The notes: generated from the letters alone by a model not told the origin. DNA of 64,000 bases from Dicyema japonicum (GCA_011109175.1 RDEW01000022.1:415834-479833); one strand, 5' to 3'; positions 45,210 to 56,518 are shown, counted from the first letter of the stretch. Numbers and translations: made by a program.

Positions 45210-45760
45210 TTCGTTTTGATGTTTCTACTAACATCAAGGAGATTGAAGATATTTAAGTTAACTTCATCCTTCTGTCTAAAGTTTTTCCTCAATGTATAGA
45301 CAGCATTCGTTGCATCATAGTCTAAAACGACTTGTTCATTCTTTGTTCTCCATCATTAATGCACTCTGTCTTTATTTTCATCCAAATTTTCCAGGATCTC
45401 TTCATTCTCTGTACACTCATAGAGAAGAAACTCATCTTCTGGAATTGGATTATTTATTTGCAGCCTTGACACGAATTCTTGATAAGTTTCAGGCGAAAAC
45501 TCGTCATTAATTTCTTCAATAAAATCTTGGGTCCATTTAGCATGTCGAAAACAGTTTATTGTTGTATTTAGTTTTTTCCATCCTTGATGGGTATAAATTA
45601 TACCATCCTTAAGACTTATTTCTTTACACGCCTCGGTTTATGATTTTCCGAGTTCAATTTTTTCAGTTTTTTTAATTAAAAAAATAAAAATAATAAGAAA
45701 TAAAAAAATATTTTAAAAAATGCGGTGGATTCGAAAATTTCTCATAGGAATTTTGTTTTT

Positions 45761-46838
45761 AACACGGATTCAGAAAAAAACACTCCACAGAAACGCATCT
45801 TACATGCCTTACATATTTCATCAAGGATAGACTAAAGCGCAAGCCTCATCAGAAGTCTTTTTTATGCTCCATCGATATAGAAAAGGCTTTGATACTGTCC
45901 CAAGAAAGCTTTTGACAAGGTAGATCTTTACGTCAAAAATTCCAAACCACCTGAAAATCTGGATCGCTAATTTCCTAAATGGAAGAAGAGGAAGAGTAAC
46001 TGCTGGAAAAACTAGATCAGTGACCAAGTTCCTTCCAAATGGGGTCCCTCAAGGATCTCCACTTTTACCAAACCTAATCAACTTATTTTTAAATGATATG
46101 CCCTCCCCTACCAGTGACGATACTCTGGTTCTGACATATGTGGATGATATATCGTCGTAGTCAAAGACCAGTGGGTTAATACTGCTGTTTACAGGATACA
46201 AGCTTCATTGGACGAGCTGAACTGTTAACTCGTTAATAACATTCTACATACAAGTCCTGAAAAGTCTTATACAACATTTTTCACAACAGAAGATTGACAA
46301 ACTCCGCTCCATTGTAACCATAAATGGAAACTCAATCCCCACGACCACTCTGTCAAGATACTGGGCGTAACTTACGACTTGACCTTCAGCAAACACATCG
46401 ACAACCGTCATCTCTTTGACACAACGAAAGCTAAATTTTGTTAAAACACTCCTTGGACAATATAATGGGTGTTTCAACTCAAATTTGGACTCACTTCAAG
46501 TGCAGTATATTCAACCGTCTCTAACTTACGGGTGTGCTGTATGGGAAACCAACCTATCAAACAGGAATATAGAAAAAATCAATACCTTCCAAAAAATGGC
46601 CAGTAAGGCTTTGCAAAGGTTTTCTTGGACACCTCTAAACCCTACACCTTTTGAGGAATTAGTGAGGAAAACCGGAGCCTTACTACCCTCCAAAAAGTTA
46701 GAAACCTCGCCCAATCCGGAAATGCGTTGGAACCCAGAAAGACACGAGCAAGAATGAGATGGCTACTCGAGGAGGCCGGAATCACCTTACGGCTATGTAG
46801 TTAATTAATTTGTCGGTGATTTTTGGTTTTTAATAATA
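45761..46838 (+). mobile_element. Family A LINE, 5'-truncated, inside pogo-like element (copy 2)
   Basis: It starts in the RT near motif A (CSIDIEKAFDTVPRKLL, one frameshift), then FLPNGVPQGSPLLPNLINLF and a broken LTYVDDI. The C-terminal part (46416-46757) has LDSLQVQYIQPSLTYGCAVW. The end is GGAATCACC with a TAATAATAAT tail. An imperfect duplication, ATAGGAATTTTGTTTTT at 45744 and ATAGGGAATTTTGTATTTTT at 46839, flanks it. Confidence 0.85.
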
Positions 46839-46904
46839 ATAGGGAATTTTGTATTTTTGAAAAAATGCGACGGATTCGAGAGGTTTTACTGTACTCTGGA
46901 AAAT

Positions 46905-48110
46905 TAACCCCATTTGTCCGACTGCCACTTTCAACATGGTTTCAAAAGTGAGCGTTCAATACGACACATTTGACATCACTGTCTCAATTTATATCAGAAG
47001 GGTTCAACGACTCGAAACGCCATCTACGGACAATAGTGGTCTCCCTGGACATCCAGAAGGCGTTCGATTCTGTCTGAGAACATTACTCACGAAAAAGTTT
47101 TTGACACCACCATTCAGCCGGCTTTAAAAAGATGATAACTAATTTTTTCCGGAAGAAGAGGACGTGTCTGTATAGGCACGGAAGATCGAGGTCTCGTTCA
47201 TACAAAATAGGGTCCCTCAAGGATCGCCCCTCTCTCCGGCATTATTCAATTTATTCCTAAACGATTTACCCTGCTCTGGAGGACCAGATTCAATGTTTCT
47301 CACTTATGCTGACGACCTAATCATCGCTAGCAGAAACAAATACGTGGGTACAGCAAAATTAGAGCTTCAATCAAATATTGACGACCTGAGAGCCTGGTTG
47401 AATTTGAATCGTCTCTCCGTATCCAGGAATAAATCAACGTATACAATTTTTATGACAGACAGAAAAGAAAGACATACGCTGGAATTGAACATTTATGAAG
47501 ACTCTTTACTATTACAGATTCATCCAACTATTCTGGGAGTGACTTTCGACCCTTTGATGAAATTTTCTCAACATGTGAAGAACGTTATAACAAAGGGTAT
47601 CAGGAAACTAAATATGATCAAATCGCTCTTAAAGTCCAGGCCGTTACAGGAATGCGCTGTCGTCTTGTTCAATCAACTTCTAAAACCGACGGTAGAGTAT
47701 GCTTGTGCCTCGTGGGCCTATGAAGCTTCAATATCCAATTCATACAAGATCAACTCCCTAACAAGCAAACTTGCACGTCTAACAAATCTACTCCCGATTT
47801 TTTCCTCCCAATGCTTGACCACGCCGCAATCAAAAATAACGGCTCCGGCTTCATCGGTCTGTGTGGTCAAGAAACAAGTAGTTTCTTCCATTAAAGGCTA
47901 AAGCCTCAAATACACGAAATTTGGGGAAAAAACACATCCCTCTTCAAACTCTAATGAAAGATGATCGTCGTTTATTCAGGAAAGCCGTGGGTACTCTGGA
48001 GGAACATGGAAAAACCTCTCGATCCTGTTGAGGCGTACCGGGATCACTTAATTAGTTGGTTTACTCCTTATTTCTTGGTGTTCCCTTTTCGGGGTTATTA
48101 CATGAATAAA
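46905..48110 (+). mobile_element. Family A LINE, 3' part of outer nest element
   Basis: This carries on from 44200: TIVVSLDIQKAFDSV (motif A, 47035), NRVPQGSPLSPALFNLFLND (47210-47270) and FLTYADDLIIASRN (47293). The C-terminal region is largely intact (47293-47901): HPTILGVTFDPLMKFSQHVK, then VLFNQLLKPTVEYACASWAY. It ends with ACCGGGATCACTTAATTAG near 48055 and no long TAA run. Confidence 0.85.
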
Positions 48111-48279
48111 ATCCTCCTCGATTGTTTTCTGAACAACTGAAGTTGAAAAGACAGAGAACACGTGAATACAAGAGAATCGACAAAACAAGTGAGTCTTATG
48201 TAGGAAACTAAGCTACTTGAGGAGTTAACTTGTATACTATATCAAAGAGGAATGGTCAATAAAAAAATAAAACAAGATT

Positions 48280-48480
48280 GTGCTCCTCATGATAGCATAG
48301 TGGTTAGGTGTTGGTCTAAGTGGCTTAGGTCACGGGTTCAATTCTCGCTGCTGTTCACCTGGTGGAAGGTTCCACGCATCTACGATGCTAAAAGGCTTGA
48401 CGAGTGACGCCGTCATCAGTGCTGATTCACTGCGGAACTGGATAGTCTAAAAGGACATACACCCAATTAAAAGAAAAAAA
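48280..48480 (+). repeat. tRNA-derived SINE-like repeat, copy 2
   Basis: It has an A-box-like TAGCATAGTGGTTAGGT, a B-box GGGTTCAATTC, and a non-tRNA body with TTCCACGCATCTACGATGCT. The acceptor arm does not pair and the T-stem has a mismatch, so it is not a functional tRNA gene. The B-box and body match the copy at 37.3 kb. It lies just after the outer LINE of the nest. Confidence 0.6.
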
Positions 48481-48489
48481 GAAGTAAAG

Positions 48490-48720
48490 AGCTACGATTA
48501 GTTATAATAACTGTTCTTTACTTAAATAACGTGTGTGCTCTGCAAGAGCGAAACCCTAGGCATTTTACGTGCTCATGGCAACGGAAGTGCTTACTTTTTT
48601 TACCCCTCATGAGATTATAAAATCATGAAACAATTTCGGAACTTTATTTGCACTAAAATGACATAGTATTATGTGGTTAATACTAAAAAAGTTTATTGGT
48701 CATATAATTTATTGAATTTA
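48490..48720. other. AT-rich spacer
   Basis: No feature recognised. Confidence 0.25.
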
Positions 48721-48725
48721 ATTTT

Positions 48726-49240
48726 TTGAAAAAAAACAATTTATTACTTAACAAGTCAATCAAAATAATCCAGATGATAGGATTTCCCCTGACAACTGCC
48801 AAAGAAATCTTTGGAACAGCCAGTATGTTTCCCGTCGCTCATTACTCAGCTTCGATATCATTTACCCAAATTATCTTAGAAAAGAGCCAGTCTTGGACCC
48901 AAAGACTCCATTCGTCTCGACAACAACGGCTGTACATGGAATCTGGTGGAGAGGCTGTCGTATTTTTTATATTGAAATATTTGAAAGTCCGAGCAGCCTC
49001 CCCAGCTTTCAACGCGGAACAATCGAGTTCCGACAGGGAAAAAGTGTCATGCAGGCCCCACAAAAATCAAATTTCCTCCAAGAGAAGGGTAAAAAAGTTA
49101 CCCCGTCCGGGCGCTTTCCATCTCCACGATCGAGAAGGGCGTCCAGTTCCAGAAGGAAACCAATTGACGATGATGGGAATGTGTTCAACCAAGCATCGGT
49201 GTGGGGGAGAGGATGACATAATGTTAAATTTAATTATAAT
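48726..49240 (+). mobile_element. Possible retroelement 3' region, unassigned
   Basis: Two overlapping plus frames are open (188 and 107 codons). The shorter reads STTTAVHGIWWRGCRIFYIE and ends DDDGNVFNQASVWGRG, followed by a TAATAATAAATAATAAA run that looks like a LINE tail. No RT motif is present, so this is a guess from the tail and the position. A host gene fragment is possible. Confidence 0.3.
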
Positions 49241-49310
49241 AATAAATAATAAAATATTTAAATATTTAAATTGGTTATTAATGGGTTATTAAAATTGTAA
49301 ATTTCAGGAG

Positions 49311-50856
49311 TTAATAAAAACGCCAAAAATGATATGGACAGTATAATAGCCAATCAGAAATCACAAATATCTGCCTTAGAACATCGTTTAGAGAAAAGTG
49401 ACGAATTCTCCAATCAAGAACTCGCAAAAATAAAACAGGACTTTAACGACCAACTATTATCAGTAAAATTGTCATTAATTCATAGTACAAAGACCTCATT
49501 GACAAACTCAACGAGGAAAACTCAACTTTGTTCTCTAAAGTCTCTTCCTATGAACAGAGACTCGCAGATCTAACTGAAATGAACTCTCAGCAGTGCCAAC
49601 AACTCAAAAGTGCCATAATAAGCGCCAGTAAACTCACAATCGACTTGGAAGAGTCTAATTCTCAGAACCAGTCTCTCAGTAACGACTTAGAGGAGCTCAA
49701 AATGGCTGTTCAGTCAAAAAGCAAACTATTTTCTCAGACCATTAGCAAACTGGATCAGTTAGAGGATGAATTATCCTCAGAGAAAGACCAAAACATGAGA
49801 ATTGAGAAAGAAAAGAGTATGGTGGAGCAAGGATTGACCGAAACCAGAAATTTGGTCTAAAATGCAGATAGATGCGGAAATACAGGAAAAATGTGTCAGA
49901 AACCTTAAAGACCAGATCAAGGAACTAAATACTAGCATTCTAGTTATGAATGAAGATGTAGAAGTCAAAAGTAGACTTTGTGAGTCTCTAAGTCCCAGAT
50001 GTCTCAGGAACAAGCTCACGTGGGTTAATTTATGACATTATAGAACAAAAACTTATCGACTGATCTAGAAGAGGCCAAATCGAAGATTAATCAGCTCTCA
50101 GTCTCCATAGAAGAGTTTAATAGAACCTTGGTGGAAGAAAAAGCCCAGGTTCATTCTTTGGGATACCGTAGGATGATCTGGTCTCCGATTTGAGAGTCCA
50201 CGTGGAACGACTGGAAGGAACGGCTGGGGAGTTAAGGAATGCAGTGGTTGACAAGGAAGAGGAGTTAGTAAGGGTACGTGAGACACTTAGCAAGGAGAGG
50301 AAACGTTTTGTGTTGGAAAATAGAGTAGCTATTTTAGTCACCACAGAGTTTGACGAGGGAACTGATCAGTTTGAGACGAGGGAAGAGACTGGATGATGTG
50401 AGTGAACAGTCGGCTGACTTTGATGGGAGTTTGGATGCTAAACAGAGCTTTTCGAGTTCGTCCGAAGAGTTGTGGGAGAGACTGGTGCGACAAAAACAAG
50501 AAATTTGTGGATATAAGGAGGAGTGCGACAATCTGAGGGACACTGTAGAGAGTCTGAGAGTTTATCTTGGAGAGGAAGGAGAGGTTTGATGTTGTGAGAG
50601 CGTAGTGTGGTGAGATACTGTCTGCTATTGGTTGGGATTACTGAGCCATCTATTTTGGAAAAGGTTGGTGGTTTGTTTGATATAGAATTTGGCAAAGACT
50701 GTTGTGGGGGATAGACTTGTGATTGCTGGATTTAATGGAGATCGAGCTGAGTTGATGCCTTGCTCTAAGCATATGACTCTAAAACTTGCAGTTGAAGTTA
50801 ATAGACGACTGCAATCTGTTTTGGAAGCACTTATTCTTGCTATTGATAATGTTTAA
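49311..50856 (+). CDS. Long coiled-coil protein, unidentified
   Basis: The blocks are MDSIIANQKSQISALEHRLE; then YKDLIDKLNEENSTLFSKVS; LEESNSQNQSLSNDLEELKM; DAEIQEKCVRNLKDQIKELN; DDLVSDLRVHVERLEGTAGE; SLTRELISLRRGKRLDDVSE; and a short C-terminal part, NLAKTVVGDRLVIAGFNGDR to the stop at 50856. They are joined by introns of 23, 24, 23, 22 and 22 bp with matching phases. Heptads run through the first 300 residues, somewhat like myosin or paramyosin tails, but the end is not myosin. Two points (near 49857 and 49995) and the join near 50590 need a single-base shift or an unusual intron. The start is uncertain because the sequence upstream of 49311 looks non-coding. Confidence 0.65.
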
Positions 50857-50924
50857 TTTACTTTTTAATATATATTTATACATTTGCTTTTAATTATAAA
50901 ATGATAATAATTAACACAGCCTCC

Positions 50925-52815
50925 TTCCTGCCCGAAGTTGAACAACCTAAGGAACCTGATTAATTGTGACGATTTAAATGCCAAACACCCAACTTGGCTA
51001 AAATCACAACGGGGTGACTCTAGAGAGTGGTCCCTACTTTAACAACTCTCGCCAATGTCGATCTTCAACAATCCGAAGACCCATACGATGACACCTTACA
51101 AGATGATGAGTGTTATACCTCTCCGGACCTTACAAATTGCACTACCAACCTAACTTCACCCATTTCATGGTCTGTCGACTATGACCTCAACTCCGATCAC
51201 AACCCAATCATCATCGGAATCAAGAAAGCCTTTCTTCGCATAAAGAAAACAGAACGCAAACTGGAGAGATTATACTTTCACAGACATGATGCTACAAAAC
51301 TTCGACACCAATTTATTCAAATTTATTGATAGAGCTATGAAAAACCTGAATAACGTGATCTTACTGAGAAGAAAACTATTTATTCCAACATGTACCTTCA
51401 GGCGGTAAAACGATAAACTAGATCGAGAAACTAGAGCCTTCATCAAAGAGAGGAATCAGCTAAAAAAGAAATCTTCCACCCTTCCCCGGGAGGAGAAGCC
51501 AAATCAAGAGCCTCAGTCGGACAGAGGTTGAAATCATCTCAAAGGAATGAATGAGAAAGCAGAATCAGAGGTCTTTGCAAGCATAAATCTACCCAATACA
51601 TGTGGAAGACCATTAAAAAGCTGGACAATATACGAATCCCAATAACACAGCCAAATGTCCAAGAACTAAAAGCCTTATGAAGTTTTATGTCGGAATCAGC
51701 CACAAGAAATCCCTGAAAACCAGCTTTTCTGCAAAACCACATATAAAATCTGTTTTATGCTCTCAACCTACAAAAGGCCTTCGATTCTGTATCCAGAAAA
51801 ATCCTTACTCAAAAAATATTTAGACTATCCATCAACTCGAACATAATATTATGGCTTTCAAATTTCCTCAGCGGAAAGAGAGGGCGTGTATGCTTGGATG
51901 GAATTCGATCAGTCTCAAGATTACTTCCGAATAGAGTTCCCAAGGCTCCCCCTGTCTCCTGCCCTATTCAACTTATACCTCTCCGACATTCCCAACTCAT
52001 TTATGGAAGACTCGATAATTCTCGCCTATGCTGATGACCAACTCATTATTTCACGTGATCAAGACCTCACGAATATTTAAAATAATTACAAGAACTCTTG
52101 CTACAAATTCAAACTTGGCTACACAAAACTGGATAAACATACCTCCCGGAAAATCCTCCACCACTCTATTTACTTCGGACAAAAAGCTCGGAAAATGTAC
52201 CGTGGATCTATTCCTGGACAACGAAAAAATCTCTTTTACGAAGAACCCTATAATTATGGGGGTCACTTTTGATACCCACATGTGTTTTTCTGCTTATAGT
52301 GAGAAGACCATTGGAACTTGTCAGAGGAAAATTGGTTTAATCAAAACCATATTTGGTGGAATAAAAAAGCCATTCTCTGCTCTCGGTCTTCCTATAAGTA
52401 ATTCATCGAGCCGACTATCAGTTATGCCTTGCAGAGGAATTAATCTCTCATGGACCAACCGTCTTAAAGTCGATAACACCCTATGTCGAGCTGCGACTAC
52501 CATAATGCACATCGCAAAGCTGAACAATATTCTACCCAGTCCCTTTGACCATCTTATCAAGCAAAACAGCAAGAGTTTCTTAACCTTAACTTTCCAGCAG
52601 GACCTGTCGTCGACAGACCGTCCTGTGTCAAGCAGTTTCCAGAGCACATCACCCCAGTTGGTCTTTTCACGAACGCTGTCCCCCGCCCGTACCGTGACTG
52701 TGTTGGGTCAAAAGTCCAACATCGGGAGAAGCTGAGAAAGCTCATCAGGATTGTCGAGATCACCAAATTAATTTCAAGAGATAAACTATTGGTGTTGTTG
52801 GGTTAATAATAATCC
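50925..52815 (+). mobile_element. Family A LINE (late APE plus RT)
   Basis: The 5' edge lies in the APE domain: DDLNAKHPTWLKSQRGDS near 50970 and YDLNSDHNPIIIGIK near 51180. The RT has a motif A region near 51775 (FDSVSRK), PLSPALFNLYLSDIPNSF (51945) and ILAYADDQLIISRD (52020). The C-terminal ORF runs 52028-52735. The end is GGTGTTGTTGGGTTAATAAT with a short tail at 52812. The last about 725 bp are nearly identical to minus-strand 2918-3655. Confidence 0.85.
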
Positions 52816-52991
52816 AAAGAGGACCTCGCAGACATCGACTTTGCGTTGCCTTTCACGATTGCAACAGAGATCAACTGGAGAAGCCTTTTATATTTGACCA
52901 ACTTTAGTCTTTTTTTCTTTATATTTTAGTTTATCGATTTGAAGCTATAATTGCTTTAATATCATAAACAACACACTGGAAGGTCCGATGT

Positions 52992-53222
52992 GTGGATACT
53001 GAAGATTATGTATGCCTCCCATTTCTAGGCGACCTCACAAGATCTTCGTTTCCCGATGCAAGTGGTCAACTGGGGAAAATTTCAGGTAGTCCATTATACA
53101 GGCTGTTTTGTACCAATCACATTTTGAATGAGACTGACAAATGTGTAGGGAACCCAGTTATGGCAACATCACTTGTCCTGATGAATTGTTTGCATAGACC
53201 AGCACAAATGACATTTGTTTAG
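52992..53222 (+). CDS. Hypothetical ORF
   Basis: A 76-codon open frame with LPFLGDLTRSSFPDASGQLG. No motif, no family and no clear splice structure, although a GT...AG pair near 53085-53101 could remove about 16 bp. It may be real or chance. Confidence 0.2.
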   Translation: MDTEDYVCLPFLGDLTRSSFPDASGQLGKISGSPLYRLFCTNHILNETDKCVGNPVMATSLVLMNCLHRPAQMTFV

Positions 53223-53229
53223 CTTTTAC

Positions 53230-54480
53230 GTTCCTGCTGACTTTGTAAATGAAAAAGTTATCCTATTCTAGAGATAAGGAATAGTCCATTAATTTTGTGA
53301 ATTATTTAGGTGGATGGAAGCAGAATCGTTGAAACCATCAGAAATGAATTCAGAATGAAAATAGTCATGTGGTGATTTGGAAAGGTGACAGGAAAATGTC
53401 ATTCTCTCCAGAATCTTAAGTACCACTAAGAAAGCCTAAAAATTAAATTTCAAGTAAATGCAGTATTCTACTTGGAATAATAAAAATTGTAAATCAAACA
53501 AAATACCCTTTCGAGGATGTGGAGTAGATACTTGACTATTGTAAATTAAATATAAAACAATCTACAAAAAGGTATTCTAAAATTACCAAAATTTTTGATC
53601 GAAATTTTTTTATACTTTTGATACACACAAATCAGAATCCTTTCCGTTCTCTTTGTCTTTAAGCTTTTCATGTTATTTTGTTTTTTATTTTTTAGATAAG
53701 TACTTTTTTCCTAACTGAAATATCAAAAGTGGTCTCCGTATGAAACAACATTAAATGTTTTTACGCACATCCTGTCAGGTTAAAAACAGAGAGATCACTG
53801 CCTCATAATGACCCCCTAGTTAATTCTAAAAATTCTAGAATGCAACCTTATGTCTTATGTGACTCTCTGGATAAGTGAGTGAGTCCCAGAGAAATCCATC
53901 TTATGTGAATCTATAATCATCATACTAGAGTCGAGTACTCACATCCAAGAAGAGTGCGATTTTAGTCTTTTTCGTTCCCATGGTTAAGCTGACGACTAAT
54001 TTACCAAATAGAGTAAGTCACTATTACACGATATCGAACTCGTAGACAACCTGTTGTCTTGCTGAATAAAAACACAATTTTGTAGAAGCGCTATTTTGAT
54101 AAGAGCTCTTTCCCTTCAACGCTAGGTTTCCTATATATCCACTACACTTACACAAGCAAAAATTATGATTACCTCATTTGGAATACGAACCAGCAAAAAC
54201 GCTCTTAAAGAAAATCAAGGACTTTTAGTCCTCAGTAATTGGAATTGTCAATAAATTTTTTCCATCCGTGACCTAGTGAGGAGAATGGACACCAGATTCA
54301 TCTCACGACCTGCTGCAACTTTTGAAAGAGCTCAGCTTGGGGAGTCATAATTCAATGTCGTCCTTATGAGCATTAAATATTCTTTTATATCGATTGTTCT
54401 TCATTGACCTTTATTCCTAGATATCTGTAAAATTACATAAATGTAAAAAAGATTAACATTAAAAAATAATTTTTTTATAA
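53230..54480. other. AT-rich spacer upstream of ribophorin II
   Basis: About 1.2 kb without a gene or repeat that I recognise. The RPN2 promoter should be at its right end. Confidence 0.3.
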
Positions 54481-54510
54481 AATTAAAATTTAGACAAACA
54501 CATACGTGTC

Positions 54511-56518
54511 ATGTTAGGTTGTGGGATTTACTAATTTAAGCCTTCCTCGTTCTCTTCATATTCTCGATTCTTAATTCAATCCCAACCCACTTTCTCACAC
54601 GTGGGGACTTTAATAGAATACAGAACATCCTAAATTCACATATGACTTATTTTGATTTGATCAACTCATTCAATTCCATTCAAGCATTCGATACTGAAAT
54701 CATCAAAGGAGACTCCCTTAAAGTAAGCACGCGTTATAGTTTATTAGTTGGATCCCCGAGAACTAGACTCTCTCAACCACAGCCCTCTTAGTGTTCTCAT
54801 TTTGACTACATTGGCTAATTACACCAATAATCATAAACTTATTAAGGTTATTCTGTATATATTAATTATCAGGACATTGATTATTCCAGTGTCATGGATA
54901 AAGCCATCAACTCCTCAGATCTCTCAGAGATTGTAAATGTGGTGGAAAGTTTTACCATGCTGGGCCTACCACGTGAGTTTATTTCATATTGTAGTCCCTA
55001 ATGTTGAACTATTGAATCTTCTCTCCAGAATTGCCCCAACCTTGACAAAACCTAAGCAGTTTGATAGATTTAATATTCCAGACTGGTTCCCGCCTTACTT
55101 CTCTGTAGTTACCTATACGACGCTCAGTCTCTGGCACAGGAGTTCTATTCTGAGGCCATCAAAGGTTTAGCTTTCATTGAAGGGAATCTACAAGTTATTT
55201 GGCTACTTACAGTAGTTTGTCTCTGACTATTCTCTCACAGCTAAATTTCTACAAGGAATATATCGAAATCCTTCACTTACTTTCACTCAAGTAATGTCCA
55301 CTTGCTATTCCAGGGTATGGTTAATAGTGTCCTCGGCTATGTTATTTCTGCTCGATATTCAGAGTCTCCATCTGCTTTGGCTAGTCTCATGCAGGCTGTG
55401 GCTGAAATTGCACGTGCTCAAGAAAGGAAAACAATTGGTTTGGTAACAGTTGGCATGAAATCCAATTCCCTTACCGTGATGGTGGCCGATATTCTCGGAG
55501 GACCAGTTACTGAGGATGTTGCGATTGAGTGTGGAGTGGATAAAATGAGTAAATTCATCCGAATTGGAGACCAGTATGCAGTGGATTCACTTTTTAGACT
55601 GTATGAGGGGAAGATTACTGAGTCATTACCTTTTGGGAGAGTTATCTACAAATGCAATATTAGAATGAACGAGAATTCAACATATTTTGAGAATGTTGAC
55701 CATATAGACTACTTTTATGTGATTGTTGTTGGTTATTCGATAGAACACACTTTCTATTGATTTGGATTATGTTGATCTTGTCGTTGATTCTGTCAAACTG
55801 GAAAAACACAAGTCTGCCACTGTTAGAGATTCACTTAGTCTCAAGTTCGCTATGAAATCACTGACTCCACAACAGGTTGGCCACGTGGGTTATAATAGGC
55901 TTTTGTACAATTCTCAGCTGACAATGGACTGGAAATTACATACCTGGTGGACTATTTAACTACCACCAACTCATATATGTTCAAACTTGATTTTAGTGAT
56001 GCTTCCAAACAGTTTGGCATGAATTCTGGAAGCTATAGACTGAGTCTCATAATTGGGGACTCGAAGATGGAATCATTCCACAGAGAGATTGTAATTATGT
56101 TCATAATTTCAGGGAAAAGTTGAATTTGAATTTGGAGGAAATGGATTGCACAACCCACGTGTTCGGTTTGAGCCGAAAGAATTGAAGTACCACACATTTA
56201 AAGAATCACATAAACAGCCTCCTCGATAGTCTCTCTGTCTTTTTCAGTTGCCATTATCCTACTTTTTGTGATTCTGTTGATTAGTGTAGGGAGTGTTATT
56301 ATTAATAGTGGATGTGGATGGGGGCAAAGGTTATGGTATATCCGTCCATAACACTATTTGGGTTCTATTTCCTGTTTGGTGGGATATTGTGTTTGTATGT
56401 TATGTATTGGATCTGCTTGAATATGTTTGAGACTCTGAAGTGTTTGGGATTGTTGGTAGTCCCTACTGTGTACTGTGGGTCAAGAGTTTTAAGGACATTG
56501 GCTACAAATAGGTTGTAG
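54511..56518 (+). CDS. RPN2: Ribophorin II (oligosaccharyltransferase subunit RPN2/Swp1)
   Basis: The ATG at 54511 and a 23-bp intron in codon 3 give a signal peptide, MLAFLVLFIFSILNSIPTHF, then LTRGDFNRIQNILNS. Human RPN2 has TPTHYLTKHDVERL here. The lumenal part includes DLSEIVNVVESFTMLGLPLP, SLMQAVAEIARAQERKTIGL, VADILGGPVTEDVAIE, SLSLKFAMKSLTPQQ and SGSYRLSLIIGD. The C-terminus has FEPKELKYHTFKESHKQPP and three membrane helices ending YVMYWICLNMFETLKCLGLL, closely matching the human end (YVYWTQLNMFQTLKYLAIL). The protein sits in the ER membrane and helps N-glycosylate nascent chains. At least ten introns of 22-26 bp are placed. One single-base deletion near 56225, just before the first membrane helix, breaks the frame. 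The rest is intact, so an assembly error is likely. Confidence 0.9.

Larger units (their letters stand above)
44201..46892 (-). mobile_element. pogo/Tigger-like DNA transposon relic, with two LINEs inside
   Basis: The right end is a terminal repeat whose reverse complement begins CAGTAAAACCTCTCGAATCC next to a TA. The left end carries the inner part of the same repeat (TCTCGAATCCGCC at 44203), and a further inverted copy lies near 44255. Additional right-type repeats are at 45720 and 46865. The minus strand (45630-45210) encodes a pogo/Tigger transposase C-terminus: GWKKLNTTINCFRHAKWTQD, then EFLLYECTENEEILENL and YDATNAVYTLRKNF. The DDE core is missing, so this is an internally deleted, MITE-like copy. 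LINEs occupy 44376-45209 and 45761-46838. Confidence 0.75.

Noticed and set aside
45210-45700. Host gene on the minus strand with an acidic C-terminus
   Set aside because: The residues GWKKLNTTINCFRHA and the acidic ENEEILENL are typical of pogo/Tigger transposase ends, and the element's terminal repeats flank it.
48285-48365. Functional tRNA gene
   Set aside because: The A and B boxes are present, but the acceptor arms do not pair and the T-stem has a mismatch. A diverged copy exists at 37.3 kb with the same non-tRNA body, so a SINE is the better reading.
49311-50590. Myosin heavy chain or paramyosin tail
   Set aside because: The heptads and some blocks look myosin-like, but the length, the C-terminal globular end and the lack of the 28-residue pattern do not fit.
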